From Treponema sp. (GTDB lineage: Bacteria; Spirochaetota; Spirochaetia; Treponematales; Breznakiellaceae), in contig JAISEB010000048.1 of the NCBI GenBank assembly GCA_031264395.1, forward strand, positions 1 through 6,539: a stretch of 6,539 nt of DNA, given 5' to 3'. Of the stretch, positions 1 to 5,813 are shown piece by piece. Position numbers and translations under genes: made by a program. The notes beneath the pieces are model-generated. The model worked only from the letters and a program-made list of their open reading frames with translations, made no database searches and had not been told where the DNA came from. Position 1 is the first letter of the stretch, and each line of letters starts with the position of its first letter.

Positions 1-255
1 GGCGCGTGGATGTCCATCGTCTACGGCTTCGCCGGGCTCAGGATCAAGGAAGAAGGTCTCCTCTTTTCGCCCGGCATACCGGACGCGTGGAACGCGTACC
101 GTTTCCGCATACGCTACCGAGACAGCCTGATGCAGATAGACATAGACAAATCCGCCGCCCGTTTTACGCTGCTTTCGGGAACGGCAAAGAAACTGCGTGT
201 ATACGGAAAAACCCATACGCTTGCAGACTCCCTTGAAATACCGCTACGCAATTAG
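1..255 (+). CDS. Glycoside hydrolase family 65 protein, C-terminal end (partial)
   Basis: The frame is open from the first base and ends at TAG (253-255), giving the last 84 residues of a protein whose body lies to the left. The start resembles the end of the GH65 catalytic (alpha/alpha)6 barrel and the following C-terminal beta domain: a GAW..IVYGFAGLR segment at partial residues 1-14, then a LLFSP.IPDAW segment and alternating FRIRYRDSLMQIDI strands. GH65 enzymes are mostly inverting phosphorylases of maltose, trehalose, kojibiose or nigerose, with some hydrolases. They usually have about 750-800 residues and work in the cytoplasm on disaccharides. The catalytic Glu and the phosphate-binding residues lie outside the window, so substrate cannot be assigned. 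The in-frame ATG at 10 is internal, since the match to the family continues upstream of it. Family assignment is from remembered motifs and is fairly sure; the subfamily is unknown. Confidence 0.8.
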   Translation, partial: GAWMSIVYGFAGLRIKEEGLLFSPGIPDAWNAYRFRIRYRDSLMQIDIDKSAARFTLLSGTAKKLRVYGKTHTLADSLEIPLRN

Positions 256-290
256 GATAATCCACCCTGGGAAATTACCATGTTTTGGAA

Positions 291-409
291 GAATTTTTAA
301 CCGCAAGGTCGAATAAGTCGAATAAGTAAAAGAAGGAATTAAAATCGAATTTATAACAAAGAACTCCGTCGAACCAAAGGTTCGCAAACTCCGTGTCCTC
401 CTCCGTGGT
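291..409. repeat. Composite intergenic repeat, copy 1 (9-nt array plus CGGAG module)
   Basis: Positions 291-335 hold a lead GAATTTTTAACCGCAAG followed by a 9-nt-period array: GTCGAATAA at 308-316 and 317-325, then GTAAAAGAA at 326-334. After an AT-rich spacer, 362-409 read on the minus strand as ACCACGGAGG...CACGGAGTTTG, then the perfect hairpin CGAACC-TTT-GGTTCG (370-384), then ACGGAGTT. Close relatives of both parts occur in the same order at 5808-6021, and the array alone recurs at 4564-4680. Because the period is three codons, the array gives spurious ORFs with repeated FDLFDL- or VEEVEK-like peptides. No transposase is present. It may be a non-autonomous mobile repeat or a transcript-structure element; its function is unknown. 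Confidence 0.75.
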
Positions 410-422
410 AAATTCTTTCTTC

Positions 423-437
423 AAAACATGCTGTTTT
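423..437. other. Small A/T hairpin after composite repeat 1
   Basis: AAAACA (423-428) and TGTTTT (432-437) form a perfect 6-bp stem with a TGC loop. It sits just right of the composite repeat, in the same relative place as the longer hairpin at 6031-6058 beside the other composite copy. It could be a weak terminator for the GH65 gene, but it is short and is not followed by a T-run. Confidence 0.35.
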
Positions 438-453
438 AAGGGGAACTTCGGTG

Positions 454-534
454 ATGAAAAAGCAAATGACGCTGCCCTGGCGGAACTGCGCCCCCCTATA
501 CGCCCGCCCTCCGTTCTGCTATCATGACTCATGA
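454..534 (+). CDS. Possible 26-residue small ORF with strong ribosome binding site
   Basis: An ATG at 454 is preceded by AAGGGGAA (438-445) with an 8-nt spacer, one of the best Shine-Dalgarno matches in the window. The frame runs 26 codons to TGA (532-534). The peptide begins MKKQMTLPW and ends FCYHDS, with two Cys and no signal peptide or membrane segment. It lies between the composite repeat and the lipoprotein gene, ending 58 nt before that gene's ATG. It could be a leader peptide, a small protein, or the stranded start of a gene whose remainder was lost. I recognise no family. The evidence is only the start context, so a chance ORF is quite possible. Confidence 0.25.
   Translation: MKKQMTLPWRNCAPLYARPPFCYHDS
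522..534. promoter_or_regulatory. Operator-like near-palindrome upstream of the lipoprotein operon
   Basis: TCATGACTCATGA is a 13-bp sequence that is palindromic except for its central base, made of two TCATGA half sites. It lies 59-71 nt upstream of the lipoprotein ATG, a plausible distance for an operator or promoter element. TATCAT at 520-525 overlaps it as a poor -10 candidate, but no convincing -35 is visible. Overlap with the small ORF makes the meaning uncertain. Confidence 0.15.
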
Positions 535-580
535 CTTTTTGTCGCTGTTTACCGTGCGGAAGGTGCACGTCCAATACTTC

Positions 581-587
581 AAGGGAA
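581..587 (+). promoter_or_regulatory. Ribosome binding site fixing the lipoprotein start
   Basis: AAGGGAA lies 5 nt before the ATG at 593. Together with the lipoprotein signal that begins at that ATG, it favours this start over the in-frame ATG at 524, which would put 23 polar residues before the signal peptide. Confidence 0.6.
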
Positions 588-592
588 CGCGC

Positions 593-1462
593 ATGAAAAA
601 TGCCGCCTGTATCCTTGCCGCCGCGGCGCTTGTGCTTTTCGCGCCGGGCTGCGGCCGTTCACAAAACTACGCCGGGGAGGATTACGCGTACTCTTCCATG
701 GACCGCGCGGCAGCGTTGTACGGTGACGCGGAATTTTCGCCCGCGCCGGGCGCGCCTGGAGAAGGCGCGGCGGATTCCGGCGCGCCAAGAAAACTCATAA
801 TGCGCGCCGACCTAAGGATGCGGGTTGAAGATCCCGCCGCCTCAGGCGAATCCCTGCGCGCCCTCATGGAAAAATACGGCGCGTACCCGGAATCGAGCAC
901 AGCGCGGGAAAATGTCAGGAACTACACCATACGGGTGCCCCGGGAAAAGTACGGCGCCATGCTTGCGGAACTTGAAGGCCTTGGCAGGGTGTTCTACAAA
1001 TCGGAAAACGCCGAAGACGTTACGGTCCGCTTTTACGATCTTCAGGGCCGCCTTGAAACAAAACGGAGGATACTCGAAACGTACCGGGGCTATCTTGCGA
1101 AGGCGGCGAACATTGAAGAGATCCTTTCCGTGGAGGCGCGCATAGCGGATCTTGAAAACGAAATAGACGGAACGGGAAGGGAACTGCGCGCCCTTGCCGG
1201 CCTCATCGATTACTCGACGGTGGAACTTTCGCTCACAGGACCGGCCGCCGCGGTTCCGCGTTCGGCTCCTTCTCTCGGCGAACAGGCCGGGAAACTCTTC
1301 GGCCTCTTCGGACAGTTCGCCTCGGCGCTGCTCCTTGTGATCATCGGCTTTGTCATTTTCGGCATTCCCGTCATCCTTCTTGCCGTCCTCCTGTTCTGGC
1401 TTTCCTTTGGCCGCGTGGGGCTGATAAAAAAACTCCTGCGCCTTGCGGCGGGAAAAAAGTAG
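593..1462 (+). CDS. DUF4349 domain lipoprotein with C-terminal membrane segment
   Basis: The product has 289 residues. Residues 1-20 form a lipoprotein signal: a short MKN head, an Ala/Leu-rich core, and an AP-G-C lipobox with Cys20 as the predicted lipidated residue. An Ala/Gly/Pro-rich linker (21-65) follows. Residues 66-215 match DUF4349: RKLIMRADLRMRVED at the start, the IRVP turn (113-116), an EDVT motif (141-144) with D149 and R153, an amphipathic, probably coiled-coil stretch (150-205) and a closing IDYSTVELSL strand. Residues 243-272 are a long hydrophobic stretch with a GIP kink at 257-259, followed by a basic tail (RVGLIKK...AGKK). Two membrane anchors therefore bracket an extracytoplasmic domain. 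DUF4349 proteins have no well-defined biochemical role; envelope association is an inference. It is the first of four close-packed genes, ending 13 nt before the phosphoesterase start. Confidence 0.85.
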   Translation: MKNAACILAAAALVLFAPGCGRSQNYAGEDYAYSSMDRAAALYGDAEFSPAPGAPGEGAADSGAPRKLIMRADLRMRVEDPAASGESLRALMEKYGAYPESSTARENVRNYTIRVPREKYGAMLAELEGLGRVFYKSENAEDVTVRFYDLQGRLETKRRILETYRGYLAKAANIEEILSVEARIADLENEIDGTGRELRALAGLIDYSTVELSLTGPAAAVPRSAPSLGEQAGKLFGLFGQFASALLLVIIGFVIFGIPVILLAVLLFWLSFGRVGLIKKLLRLAAGKK

Positions 1463-1466
1463 GGGA
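1461..1466 (+). promoter_or_regulatory. Ribosome binding site selecting the GTG start of the PHP gene
   Basis: AGGGGA overlaps the lipoprotein stop codon (1460-1462) and lies 9 nt before GTG at 1476. It supports GTG over the TTG at 1443, which would create an upstream extension with no PHP similarity. Confidence 0.55.
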
Positions 1467-1475
1467 ACGCCGCCT

Positions 1476-2273
1476 GTGAGCTGTCTTTACGAAACTCATC
1501 TTCACACCGCGCGGAGCAGCGCCTGCGGAATTTCGGCGGGGCCGGAATACGTTCAGCCTTACATCGATCTGGGCTATCAGGGGATCATCGTTACCGATCA
1601 TTTTTACAACGGAAACACCTCGGTAAACAGGAGGCTTCCCTGGCGGGAATGGGTCAAGCGTTTCTGCCGGGGCTATGAGGAAACGCGGGAAGAAGGAGAA
1701 AGGCGCGGCCTCGATGTCTTTTTCGGCTGGGAAGAAACCTTTGACGGCTGCGACGATTACCTTGTTTACGGGCTTGACAAAGAATGGCTTCTGGAACACG
1801 AGGAGGCGCGCGGCTGGACCCGCCTGGAACAGTACCGCGCGGTAAGTGCCGGAGGCGGCTGCGTCGTACAGGCGCATCCCTTCAGGCAGCACGACTACAT
1901 CAGAGAGGTGATCCTCTCGGCCGGCTGCGCGGACGGCGCGGAGGCGGCCAACGGGGGAAACCGCGAACGCTCCTACGACGCGCTCGCCATGCGCTACGCG
2001 AAACGGGCCGGCCTTGCCGTGACGGCGGGCTCGGATATCCACAACGCGTCCCGGCTTGATACGGGGGATGTTTATGGGGTATACCTTGAAACAAGGATGA
2101 ATGATATTTCTTCCTACGTTGCCGCGATAAAGGATCGCGCCCCTATCCGCCTTAAGACGGAAAAAGGCCGTTGCGATTACCGGGGCGGCGAAAAGATCAG
2201 CCTTCCTGTCGACATACGGGACGAAAGGGACAGGAGTACGGGAAAAGACATTTGGGAGTTTTTGAATGGATGA
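1476..2273 (+). CDS. PHP-domain metal-dependent phosphoesterase
   Basis: From the GTG start the product has 265 residues, close to the size of single-domain PHP proteins. The PHP metal ligands are all visible in order: H8 and H10 (ETHLHT), D41-H42 (VTDHFYNG), E86/E87 (GWEETFDG), H134 (VQAHPF) and D187/H189 (GSDIHN). This is the usual ligand set for a di- or trinuclear centre that hydrolyses phosphomonoesters or phosphodiesters, as in histidinol phosphatase, 3',5'-nucleotide phosphatases and polymerase-linked PHP domains. No signal peptide is seen, so it is probably cytoplasmic. The substrate cannot be read from sequence. The insert around 43-80, rich in Arg/Glu/Trp, may shape the substrate pocket. 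The gene follows the lipoprotein by 13 nt and overlaps the XRE-cupin regulator by 8 nt, implying translational coupling with a regulator of acyl activation. Enzyme class is confident; pathway is unknown. Confidence 0.88.
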   Translation: MSCLYETHLHTARSSACGISAGPEYVQPYIDLGYQGIIVTDHFYNGNTSVNRRLPWREWVKRFCRGYEETREEGERRGLDVFFGWEETFDGCDDYLVYGLDKEWLLEHEEARGWTRLEQYRAVSAGGGCVVQAHPFRQHDYIREVILSAGCADGAEAANGGNRERSYDALAMRYAKRAGLAVTAGSDIHNASRLDTGDVYGVYLETRMNDISSYVAAIKDRAPIRLKTEKGRCDYRGGEKISLPVDIRDERDRSTGKDIWEFLNG

Positions 2274-2814
2274 GAATCTGGCGCAGATCCCCGGACGGAT
2301 CAGGGAACTGCGGGAAATACTGGAAATAAGCGTCATGGACATGGCCGCGGACATAGGGGTTCCTTACGAAACATACTCGAAATATGAATCGGGCGAACAG
2401 GATATTCCCATCAGCGCGCTGTACAAAATAGCCGGGCGGCTGGGCACGGACACCACCGTGCTTCTTACCGGGGAAGATCCCCGCATGGATCACGCCAGCG
2501 TCTGCCGCCGGGGAAAGGGCGTAAAGATAGAACGGTACCCCGGCTATGAATTTTCAAGCCTCGCCTACAACTTCAAGGGCCGGGTCCTGGAGCCGCTTCT
2601 GGTGTTCCTCGATCCGTCAAAGACCCCCGCCCCGCCCGTGTCCCATTCAGGCCAGGAATTCAACTATGTGCTTGAAGGCTGCGTAAAAGTAACCGTGGGC
2701 GGACGGGAATACGCGCTTTCCGAAGGGGATTCCATTTATTTCGACGCGCGCCTGCCCCACAGCCAGCACGCGGCCGGCGGGCGCGCGCAGTTCATCACCA
2801 TCATACAGGAATAA
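2266..2814 (+). CDS. XRE-family helix-turn-helix regulator with cupin sensor domain
   Basis: The product has 182 residues in two domains. Residues 9-66 are an XRE/Cro-type HTH: IRELREILEIS, then VMDMAADIGVPYETYSKYESG with the recognition helix around 32-42. Residues about 105-180 are a cupin_2 barrel: HSGQEFNYVLEG (127-138) is motif 1 and GDSIYFDARLPHSQH (154-168) is motif 2. Of the usual cupin metal ligands, H127, E131 and H165 are present, but the first His of the HxH pair is replaced by V125, so metal binding may be altered and the barrel may bind an organic ligand. Such XRE-cupin proteins are one-component regulators of metabolic genes. The ATG overlaps the PHP stop by 8 nt, with GGGAG 7 nt upstream, and the acyl-CoA synthetase begins 6 nt after its stop. 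It likely controls this operon in response to the substrate or product of the synthetase; that is inference. Confidence 0.88.
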   Translation: MDENLAQIPGRIRELREILEISVMDMAADIGVPYETYSKYESGEQDIPISALYKIAGRLGTDTTVLLTGEDPRMDHASVCRRGKGVKIERYPGYEFSSLAYNFKGRVLEPLLVFLDPSKTPAPPVSHSGQEFNYVLEGCVKVTVGGREYALSEGDSIYFDARLPHSQHAAGGRAQFITIIQE

Positions 2815-2820
2815 AACACC

Positions 2821-4533
2821 ATGAACGAGATACTCAGCCGGTACTGTCCCCGGATCGATTTTGAAAGCTACGAAGATTTTTACGCAAACTACACATGCAA
2901 CGTGCCTGACGGCTTCAACTTCGCCTTCGACGTTGTTGACGAATGGGCCGCGCTGGACGGCGGAAAAACCGCGCTCCTTTGGACAAACGACGAAGGGACA
3001 ATGAAGCGTTACACCTTCGCCGACATGAAGCGCCTTTCCGGCCGGGCGGCCAACGCGCTTTCCGCGATGGGAATAGGAAAAGGCGACGTCGTAATGCTGA
3101 TACTCAAACAGCGCCCGGAAGTGTGGATGCTCATGTGCGCCCTTATGAAACTCGGCGCGGTCTGCATTCCCGGAACATGGCAGCTTACCGCGAAGGATCT
3201 TGAATACCGCTGCAACATCGCCGGAGTAAAGCTCCTCATATCGGGAACCGATCCGCAGCTCATGGAAAACATCACCGCCGTAAGGCCCCTCTGCAAAGGG
3301 CTCAAGGGCGTGGCGCTTGCCGGGGACGGCATTCCGCCGGGTTTCATCAGCATACGGGAAGAAATGGAAAAAGCGTCCGAAGATTTTCCCCGGCTTCCTT
3401 CCAAAACATCCGACCCCATGCTTGTCTATTTTTCATCGGGCACAACGGGAATGCCCAAAATGGTTCTGCACAACCATTCGATTCCCCTGGGCCACATAGT
3501 CACGGCAAAATACTGGCAGTGCGTGGAAGACGGCAAGGTTCACTTGACGCAGACCGATTCAGGATGGGCAAAATTCGCCTGGGGCAAGATCTACGGGCAG
3601 TGGATCTGCGGGGCCGCCGTCGGGGCGTACGATACGGAAAAATTCACCCCGAAGGGAATGCTCGACGCCATACAGCGCCTCAAGCCAGCTACTTTCTGCG
3701 CGCCGGCGACAATATTCCGTTACCTTATCAAGGAAGATCTTTCAGGCTATGACTGGAGCTTCATCCGGCATACCTCGGTGGCGGGCGAACCGCTGAGTCC
3801 CGAAGTGTACTATAAAATAAAAGAACTTACGGGCCTTGAAATCCGCGAAGGCTTCGGGCAGTCGGAGACTTCGGTCATGGCGGCGGCGTTCAAGTGGCTG
3901 CCTGTCAAGCCGGGCTCCATGGGAAAACCCGCCCCGCTTTTCGGCCTTAACCTGCTCGATGAAAACGGCGCCGCCTGCGACGACGGCATTGTAGGCAACA
4001 TCAGCATAACCTGCGCCGGAAAAAACATGTACGAAACGGAAGAAAAAAACGGCGCGGCAATTCACGCGGGCCCCTCGGCGTTTCCCGGCCTCTTCCGGGG
4101 TTACTGGAAGGATGAAGAGATCACGGGAGGGGCCTGGCGCGGCGGGACCTATCAAACCGGCGACATGGCCTGGCACGACGATGAAGGCTACTACTGGTTT
4201 GTGGGGCGCAATGACGACGTCATCAAATGTTCCGGTTACCGCATCGGCCCCTTTGAAGTGGAAAGCGCCCTCATGGAACATCCCTCGGTGCTGGAATGCG
4301 CCGTCACCGCCGTTCCCGATCCCATGCGCGGGCAGGCGGTAAAGGCGACCATCGTTCTTGCCAGGGGATTTTCACCTTCGGATTCCCTTGTAAAGGAACT
4401 GCAGAACCACGTCAAACGGGTTACTGCCCCTTACAAATACCCCAGGATCATCGAATTCACCGATGAGCTTCCAAAAACAATAAGCGGCAAAATACAGCGG
4501 AACGTGATTAGAAAGAAAGACTTTTCGCAGTAA
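2821..4533 (+). CDS. AMP-forming acyl-CoA synthetase (acetyl/medium-chain type)
   Basis: The product has 570 residues, typical of the ANL (acyl-CoA synthetase, NRPS adenylation, luciferase) superfamily. It should activate a carboxylic acid with ATP to acyl-AMP and then transfer it to CoA, in the cytoplasm. The core motifs are complete: P-loop-like YFSSGTTGMPK (203-213), EGFGQSET (343-350) for adenine and acyl-AMP contacts, YQTGD (444-448) with the ATP-ribose Asp448, GRNDDVIKCSGYRIGP (462-477) with the hinge region, and PKTISGKIQR (551-560) with catalytic Lys557. The N-terminal block (FNFAFDVVDEWA, 32-43) and the TDSGWAKFAWGKIYGQW segment (245-261) resemble medium-chain and acetyl-CoA synthetase-like enzymes (ACSM group) more than long-chain ones. 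A stretch around 401-424 after the A6-like region looks longer than usual. The exact acid (short-chain, branched or aromatic) is not readable. AGGA lies 10 nt before the ATG. It is the last gene of the block. Confidence 0.92.
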   Translation: MNEILSRYCPRIDFESYEDFYANYTCNVPDGFNFAFDVVDEWAALDGGKTALLWTNDEGTMKRYTFADMKRLSGRAANALSAMGIGKGDVVMLILKQRPEVWMLMCALMKLGAVCIPGTWQLTAKDLEYRCNIAGVKLLISGTDPQLMENITAVRPLCKGLKGVALAGDGIPPGFISIREEMEKASEDFPRLPSKTSDPMLVYFSSGTTGMPKMVLHNHSIPLGHIVTAKYWQCVEDGKVHLTQTDSGWAKFAWGKIYGQWICGAAVGAYDTEKFTPKGMLDAIQRLKPATFCAPATIFRYLIKEDLSGYDWSFIRHTSVAGEPLSPEVYYKIKELTGLEIREGFGQSETSVMAAAFKWLPVKPGSMGKPAPLFGLNLLDENGAACDDGIVGNISITCAGKNMYETEEKNGAAIHAGPSAFPGLFRGYWKDEEITGGAWRGGTYQTGDMAWHDDEGYYWFVGRNDDVIKCSGYRIGPFEVESALMEHPSVLECAVTAVPDPMRGQAVKATIVLARGFSPSDSLVKELQNHVKRVTAPYKYPRIIEFTDELPKTISGKIQRNVIRKKDFSQ

Positions 4534-4563
4534 GGAAGCGCCGGTTTATTCGTAAAGAAGACT

Positions 4564-4680
4564 TACCACAAGGTCGAATAAGTCAAAAAAGTAAAAGAAG
4601 TAGAAGAAAAGAAAGTCAAAAAAGGACTTGAGAACAAAAACTTCTTCGACTTCTTTGACTTCGCGGTTAAAAAATTCTGT
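4564..4680. repeat. Inverted pair of purine-rich 9-nt arrays between convergent genes
   Basis: The left arm (TACCACAAGGTCGAATAAG, from 4564) and the right arm read in reverse (AACCGCGAAGTCAAAGAAG, from 4668 leftward) are two opposed copies of the array seen at 291-335 and 5808-5850. About 20 of 28 positions pair as strict complements, and most mismatches are purine-purine changes. From 4570 to 4636 the plus strand is almost all purine; 4640-4660 is pyrimidine-rich. The transcript could fold into a long imperfect hairpin from either side, so it may stop transcription for both the synthetase and proC, though no classical GC stem with a T-run is seen. Confidence 0.7.
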
Positions 4681-4704
4681 GGGTCAAAGTTTAGCCGCAG
4701 TACC

Positions 4705-5559
4705 CTACCCCAGTTCGATGGAACGCCGCCAGGCGGCTTCCACGGCGCTTATTACCGTGCCCCGGAAGGCCCCTGCTTCAAGGGCGGCGACACCCGCTAT
4801 GGTAGTGCCCCCGGGAGAAGTAACCATGTCCTTGAGTTCCCCGGGATGTTTCCCCGTTTCCTTCACCATGGCCGCGGCCCCCGTCACCGTCTGAACAGCG
4901 TAACGCACCGCCCTGTCCCTTGGCAGGCCGGCCCGGACGGCGCCGTCCGCAAGGGCCTCAATGAACATGTACACAAAGGCCGGGCCGGAACCGGAAAGGG
5001 CGGTAACCGCGTCCATGTACCGCTCGTCTATGCGGTCCACCGCGCCGGCGGCGGAAAGCACCTTTTCCAGTTCGGCCGTTTTTTCCGCCGGGACTTCGGG
5101 AGACGCCGCCAGGGCTATCATCCCCTTTGAAATAAGGGACGGGGTGTTGGGCATGATGCGCACCACCGGAACCGAGGCGACAGGCGCGTGATCGGCGGGA
5201 ACGCCAAGGCCCGAGCCGCCCACAATGGCCTGTATCTTGCCGATGGACCAGCCCGCCGCCATTGACACAAGAACGGCGGGTTTCCCGGACGCTATGCGTT
5301 CCCGCACGGCGGGGGCTATTTCGGCAAGCACTCCCGGCAGCACCTGCGGCTTGACCGCGAGAAAGACAAAATCACCCTCAAAAACGGCTTCGGTATTGGT
5401 TTGGTAAACCGCTGCGCCCAGCGCCTTGGCCGCCTGCTTCGCCTTTGCCTTGTCGGCGTCACAGAAGCCTATGTGTTCGCCCCCAAGAAACGACGCCGCG
5501 CTTTTCATAAGGGCGCCGCCCATATTTCCGCTGCCTATGCAGACTACCGTTATTTTCAT
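4705..5559 (-). CDS. proC: Pyrroline-5-carboxylate reductase
   Basis: The product has 284 residues and should catalyse the last step of proline synthesis, NAD(P)H-dependent reduction of 1-pyrroline-5-carboxylate to L-proline, in the cytoplasm. An N-terminal Rossmann fold carries IGSGNMGG (8-15) and FLAVKPQ (66-72). VRIMPNTP (133-140) follows. The C-terminal dimerisation and active-site domain has TALSGSGPAF (186-195) and the family signature DMVTSPGGTT (244-253). The start was placed at residue MKITVVCIGS because the family begins right before the Rossmann strand; the open frame extends 21 codons further (to 5622) without similarity. The Shine-Dalgarno match is weak (AAAGAA). Compared with the usual 265-275 residues, there is an extra Gly/Ala/Pro-rich stretch at about 115-129 just before VVRIMPNTP. 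It converges with the acyl-CoA synthetase and stands alone, with repeats on both sides. Confidence 0.95.
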   Translation of the reverse strand: MKITVVCIGSGNMGGALMKSAASFLGGEHIGFCDADKAKAKQAAKALGAAVYQTNTEAVFEGDFVFLAVKPQVLPGVLAEIAPAVRERIASGKPAVLVSMAAGWSIGKIQAIVGGSGLGVPADHAPVASVPVVRIMPNTPSLISKGMIALAASPEVPAEKTAELEKVLSAAGAVDRIDERYMDAVTALSGSGPAFVYMFIEALADGAVRAGLPRDRAVRYAVQTVTGAAAMVKETGKHPGELKDMVTSPGGTTIAGVAALEAGAFRGTVISAVEAAWRRSIELG

Positions 5560-5620
5560 GGCGTTAATTCTTTCAAAGGGAATCGAAAAAATCAAGTGGC
5601 GCACGGCGCGCTTTAACAGC

Positions 5621-5731
5621 AATTCCGAATTTAACCACGGACTTCGCGGACAGGACGGACTTTTTTGGTTTCAAATGTATAGTTTGTCGGTGTTGGTCTG
5701 TGTCGTCCGTGGTTGTTTTGAATTCGGAATT
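5621..5731. repeat. Hairpin-forming repeat with nested perfect arms
   Basis: The outer arms AATTCCGAATT (5621-5631) and AATTCGGAATT (5721-5731) are perfect 11-bp complements. The inner arms AACCACGGAC (5633-5642) and GTCCGTGGTT (5705-5714) are perfect 10-bp complements. Inside each arm a 9-nt periodic CGGAC-type array runs inward: CGGAC starts at 5638, 5647 and 5656, and the opposite strand has ACCACGGAC then GACACAGAC from the right. The element is about 111 bp, lacks any ORF, and looks like a MITE- or REP-like unit. It lies 62 nt upstream of the proC start, so it may separate proC from its upstream neighbour or affect its leader. Flanking target duplication is not evident. Confidence 0.75.
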
Positions 5732-5813
5732 ACCGCGTGCCCGGCAGGGTAACGGCGTTTACTTTTTTCAGCGTCACTGTTCCCGTTAAGGCGGCATGGT
5801 TTGAAGAGAAAAT
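5730..5813 (-). pseudogene. Possible 3' relic of a surface-protein gene
   Basis: On the minus strand 27 codons are open from the edge of the composite repeat to a TAA at 5732-5730. The peptide contains LTGTV then VTLPGTR at its end. The neighbouring minus-strand gene at the right edge has TGTV...TLPGG in a similar arrangement, and the DNA matches over ACGGGAAC.GT and GTAAAC...CTGCCGGG with a short in-frame length difference. The base composition is like coding DNA, and no start is present. It is squeezed between two repeat modules, and the stop overlaps the end of the left hairpin arm. It may be the tail of a gene cut by repeat insertion or deletion. The segment is short, so chance similarity is a real alternative. 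Confidence 0.25.

Noticed and set aside
275..574. 99-codon minus-strand frame
   Set aside because: It is formed by the composite repeat; its FDLFDL-like peptide comes from the 9-nt array.
524..592. Earlier in-frame ATG for the lipoprotein
   Set aside because: It would place 23 polar residues before the lipoprotein signal, and the ATG at 593 has its own ribosome binding site.
1443..1475. TTG start for the PHP protein
   Set aside because: It would overlap the lipoprotein gene and add residues with no PHP similarity. GTG at 1476 has a well-placed AGGGGA.
1371..2354. Long 327-codon minus-strand open frame
   Set aside because: It lies antisense to the PHP gene, whose metal-binding motifs are complete. 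Its translation has no recognisable domain and is explained by high-GC codon bias.
5560..5622. N-terminal extension of ProC
   Set aside because: The 21 extra residues precede the Rossmann strand that normally starts the protein, and they run into the repeat arm.
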